64,000 nucleotides of DNA. Origin: CAYVQZ01 sp964453435 (GTDB lineage Bacteria; Abyssobacteria; SURF-5). Positions 61,436 through 64,000 of the stretch are shown one piece after another. Positions within the stretch are counted from its first letter, which is position 1; every line of letters starts with the position of its first letter. The DNA lies in the NCBI GenBank assembly GCA_964453435.1, contig CAYVQZ010000007.1, positions 38,399 through 102,398 of the forward strand. The letters are read 5' to 3'. The translations under genes and the position numbers were made by a program. The notes under the pieces are model-generated. The model searched no databases, had not been told where the DNA came from, and worked only from the letters and a program-made list of their open reading frames with translations.

Positions 61436-61531
61436 ATGCGAAAAACCGAGTCGCGGAACAGGAACCGAACGCCGTAAGACAGGTCTCCATTCTGGCGGAG
61501 CGCATCTTCCGGTTCAGGGGTGAAGGCGCTA

Positions 61532-62662
61532 TCATTCCTCCTCGAGCTCGACTTTCAGGGACAGGAACTTCAGCATGTCTTTCAATGACACGATCCCGAC
61601 AAGGCGGTCGCCGTCCACCACAAGCAGCCGGCTCGCGTCGCTCTTGCGCATGATCGAAAGCGCCTTCATCGAGTCGGTGTCGGGAGTAATGGTGTTCTCC
61701 TCCGAGCATTGACCCATGAGGTCTCCCACCACACGCTGCGACCACTCCTCGCGCGGGATTTCCTTCACCTGACGTGTGGTCACGCAGCCGGACAGCTTCC
61801 CGTTGTCCAACACCGGAAACATCTTGAAATGGTGTTTGTATACGTACTCGTCGATCAGTTCCTGGATGGTAATCGAGGGCGGCGCCGTGACCGGGTTCGG
61901 CTCCATGAACCGGCTAATCGGCTCTCCTTCAAGCGCCTGGCGAATAATCACCTGCTGGTACGACATCTGGGCCGCCCCGCGCACGAACATCCCTATCAGG
62001 AACCACCAAATTCCGCCGATGAGGTTTCCTGTCAAGACAGCGACGACCCCGAGAGCGATCAGAAACACACCGAATCCCGAGCCTATTTGCGACGCCATTC
62101 GTGTAGCCCACTTTATGTTGTTCTTCCAACTCCAAAGCGCGGCGCGCAGAACGCGCCCGCCATCGAGCGGGAAAGCGGGCACCATGTTGAAGGCCGCCAG
62201 AATGATGTTTATCAGGGCAAGGTATTGGATAACGCCATTGAGGGGCGAAGGCCACAGTCCCCCTTTCCCGACCAGCGAGACGATGTAGAACCCGATTGCC
62301 AGCACGATGCTCGACGCCGGTCCCGCAATCGCCATCATGAACTCCGCCTTGGCGCTCGGCGGCTCGTCGTCCATCTCCGCGACGCCGCCGAAAATGAACA
62401 GCGTTATCCCCTTCATTGGCAGGCCGTACCGTCGCGCGACGAGCGAGTGGCTGAACTCGTGAAAAATGATCGAGGCGAACAGGCCAAGCGCCCCGAGTAT
62501 CCCCATCAGCCAGTATGTCCGAACCGGAAGGTCCTTGTACTGCCCGGGGAATAGGCCCGCCGCAAGCGACCACGTTACAAGCAGGGCGATGATGATCCAG
62601 CTCATGTCCACTTTTACGGTGAAACCGAACAGTTTAAACAGCTTTATGCTCTTGCCAAACAT
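61532..62662 (-). CDS. M50 site-2-type protease with two CBS domains
   Basis: A 376-residue membrane metalloprotease. HEFSH is the zinc motif (in IIFHEFSHSLVARRYG), and NMVPAFPLDGGRVLRA supplies the third ligand Asp, as in S2P. About six membrane helices come first. Two CBS domains close the protein (SRFMEPNPVTAPPSITIQEL and LMGQCSEENTITPDTDSMKAL). Homologues cleave membrane-bound regulators, with nucleotides sensed by CBS. GGAGGAGG precedes the start. The substrate is unknown. Confidence 0.93.
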   Translation of the reverse strand: MFGKSIKLFKLFGFTVKVDMSWIIIALLVTWSLAAGLFPGQYKDLPVRTYWLMGILGALGLFASIIFHEFSHSLVARRYGLPMKGITLFIFGGVAEMDDEPPSAKAEFMMAIAGPASSIVLAIGFYIVSLVGKGGLWPSPLNGVIQYLALINIILAAFNMVPAFPLDGGRVLRAALWSWKNNIKWATRMASQIGSGFGVFLIALGVVAVLTGNLIGGIWWFLIGMFVRGAAQMSYQQVIIRQALEGEPISRFMEPNPVTAPPSITIQELIDEYVYKHHFKMFPVLDNGKLSGCVTTRQVKEIPREEWSQRVVGDLMGQCSEENTITPDTDSMKALSIMRKSDASRLLVVDGDRLVGIVSLKDMLKFLSLKVELEEE

Positions 62663-62741
62663 TACGGGCCTCCTCCTTATCTTCCGGGATGTTCATCTCT
62701 CATGCCGCTCGGACGAATTCGGCGGCTGTCTCTCCGTTTTA

Positions 62742-63482
62742 TCAACCTCCGACAAGTTTGCTTCGCAAGGTCTTCGCATCGCCGATCGCATGCCCACCCT
62801 GGTCGTTATTGAAGTACGCGTAGATGTCCCGTCTCCCCGCCTCGGCGCTCAGCCATGTCGCCCATGGCCGAAGCGATTGCTCGGGGTAGTGTCCCTCATA
62901 CTTTCCGTTATGCCCGTGAAAACGAACATACACCACCGGCCCCATCGCTTTCCTGGGAACATCGAGTCCTTCCATGTCGTGCACGCAGAAACTGGCGCCC
63001 GCTTCGCTCAAACTGTCGAACACCTCGTCGTTGAGCCACCGTTGGTCCCGGAACTCGAACACATGAGCCAGGTCGTCGGGAAGATGTTTCAGGAAATTCC
63101 GCAGCCTGCCGATATCGCACCGCCACTTGGGCGGAAGCTGATACAGGATCGGACCGAGATGACTGCCCAACAACCGTGCTCGTTCGAGAAACCGCTTCAC
63201 GGGTTGCTCGGGGTCCTTGAGCCTCTTCACGTGGGTGATGTATCTGTTTGCTTTTACGCTGTAGACGAAGCCTGCCTCGGCCTGTTCGGCCCAATTCCGG
63301 AACGTCTTCTCCGACGGCAGGTTATAAAAAGTATTATTTATCTCGACGGTGTCAAAGGTTTCGGCGTAAAATTCGAACCATTTTTTTTGCGGCATGTCCT
63401 CCGGGTAGAACACACCTTTCCAGTGCTTATAATTCCATCCCGAACAGCCGACCCGTATTCTCGATTTCTTCCCGTGCCCCAT
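62742..63482 (-). CDS. DUF72 (YecE-like) family protein
   Basis: A 246-residue TIM-barrel protein. It opens RIRVGCSGWNYKHWKGVFYPEDMP and has FDTVEINNTFYNLPSEKTFRNWA, GPILYQLPPKWRCD and VYVRFHGHNGKYEGHY, all typical of DUF72. The function of the family is not settled. Upstream of it on the minus strand is repeat sequence. It lies 79 bases before the M50 protease gene, and the two may be co-transcribed. Confidence 0.93.
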   Translation of the reverse strand: MGHGKKSRIRVGCSGWNYKHWKGVFYPEDMPQKKWFEFYAETFDTVEINNTFYNLPSEKTFRNWAEQAEAGFVYSVKANRYITHVKRLKDPEQPVKRFLERARLLGSHLGPILYQLPPKWRCDIGRLRNFLKHLPDDLAHVFEFRDQRWLNDEVFDSLSEAGASFCVHDMEGLDVPRKAMGPVVYVRFHGHNGKYEGHYPEQSLRPWATWLSAEAGRRDIYAYFNNDQGGHAIGDAKTLRSKLVGG

Positions 63483-64000
63483 TTGTTTTATTTTGTCTCA
63501 GAGGGGAAATTCCTGCAAGCAAGCCGTCGGACATTAAGACCCCGCAAAGCGCGCGCATCCACGAAAAGGCGACCGCGGCGATTCGTCCCACCCGGTGTTT
63601 TCGTTGAAACTCTGCGTGTTTTTTGTGCAGAGTGGCGGCTCGTGCGGAACCGAGCAACCCCGGGCGTCTCCAACTATCGGCCCGCGCTCGTTTGCCCGCG
63701 AGGCAACACGATAGATGGCGCCGCGCATGCGCTTATCAGCGGTCGCGCCACGGCCGAAGCATAGCAGCGCCTCGCGCCCCTTGTCAAATGCCGACACGCA
63801 GTTTCGCAATCGCACAAGCCTCCGGTTGAAGCGCTGAATCGCCCACCGCAAAAGGAACGGAAGAGTCTGTCTCACGATTGCCGAGCGAAGGGGACTGTAC
63901 CCAATTACGGAATCCCCCTGTCCTTCAGCATAGGGGACTGTCCCGGATTTACGGGCACGAAGTGCCGTAGAATCGGGACTGTCCCCGGAGCGAACAACCC
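63483..64000. repeat. Terminal gap with a main-family repeat
   Basis: 63933-63986 is a full copy (GGGGACTGTCCCGGATTTAC through TCGGGACTGTCCCC). Upstream, GTCTGTCTCACGATTGCC matches the left end of the 54.1-kb element and a GGGGACTGTACCC near-copy stands at about 63892. No gene in 63483-63880 is convincing. Confidence 0.8.

Noticed and set aside
63534..63875. 113-codon minus-strand frame near the right end
   Set aside because: It overlaps other random frames in a repeat-bearing gap and has no ribosome site or family match.
16054..63986. CRISPR array formed by the recurring repeats
   Set aside because: Copies are scattered over tens of kilobases with no regular spacing and no cas genes.

Overview
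This window is a stretch of bacterial chromosome, moderately GC-rich, with 62 protein genes called on both strands, two tRNA genes and one ribosomal-protein leader. There is no phage, integron, CRISPR array or recognisable transposase gene. Gene content suggests a Gram-negative, probably anaerobic or microaerophilic bacterium of the Desulfobacterota or candidate-phylum kind. The clues are lipoproteins and secreted proteins with cleavable signals, many low-potential Fe-S proteins (a NapH-like membrane ferredoxin, a CD1871A-type CXXC peptide, two ferredoxin-like proteins), sigma-54 control, DUF362, a stand-alone MetH activation domain and a split transketolase. The exact taxon cannot be fixed from this window.

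Layout. 0.1-6 kb: a divergent ATP-type PEP carboxykinase, then two secreted Cys-rich proteins, one with thrombospondin type 3 repeats and a papain-type protease domain. 6-8.4 kb: WrbA and an acyl-CoA dehydrogenase with an unusual promoter and a clear terminator. 9-13.2 kb: a complete sugar-type ABC importer operon (binding protein, two permeases, ATPase). 13.2-16 kb: a B12-binding radical SAM protein and an XRE-cupin regulator. 16-17.5 kb: repeats and a tRNA-Arg/tRNA-His unit. 17.9-24.9 kb: mostly minus-strand genes for an M24 peptidase, Fe-S membrane proteins, a DUF6599 lipoprotein, a Tat-exported DUF362 protein, a small zincin and an alpha/beta hydrolase. 25-32.9 kb: the conserved phoH-pgpH-ybeY-CNNM/CorC group plus DUF502. 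32.8-35.6 kb: rplJ-rplL behind an attenuator, then cysS. 35.7-39 kb: two cysteine desulfurases with a DUF3343 protein. 39-43 kb: Amt, a lipoprotein and OsmC. 43.4-47.8 kb: a signalling locus. 48.8-51.6 kb: TauE/SafE with DUF1634 and a dicarboxylate symporter. 52-53 kb: an Fe-S pair. 54-63.5 kb: acyltransferase, serine hydrolase, MetH activation domain, MscL, split transketolase with an SCP2-like gene, an M50-CBS protease and DUF72.

The most interesting part is the signalling locus at 43.4-47.9 kb. A sigma-54 activator with a Cys-containing PAS domain overlaps a NifX/NifB-like (Nitro_FeMo-Co) protein. Downstream on the same strand lie a palindromic enhancer-like site and a consensus -24/-12 promoter, TGGCAC-N5-TTGC. 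These precede four small receiver-domain proteins and a 108-residue protein. Three of the five products share a short helical motif (F-A-E-[AV]-G-[ED]), and no histidine kinase is present in the window. I read it as one regulon, probably sensing metal or redox, that produces phosphoryl-signalling proteins.

Dispersed palindromic repeats occupy most long gaps. The main family carries GGGACTGTCCC and a hairpin ending in GTGCCGTA. One copy, at 54.1 kb, looks like a MITE with terminal inverted repeats and possible target duplications.
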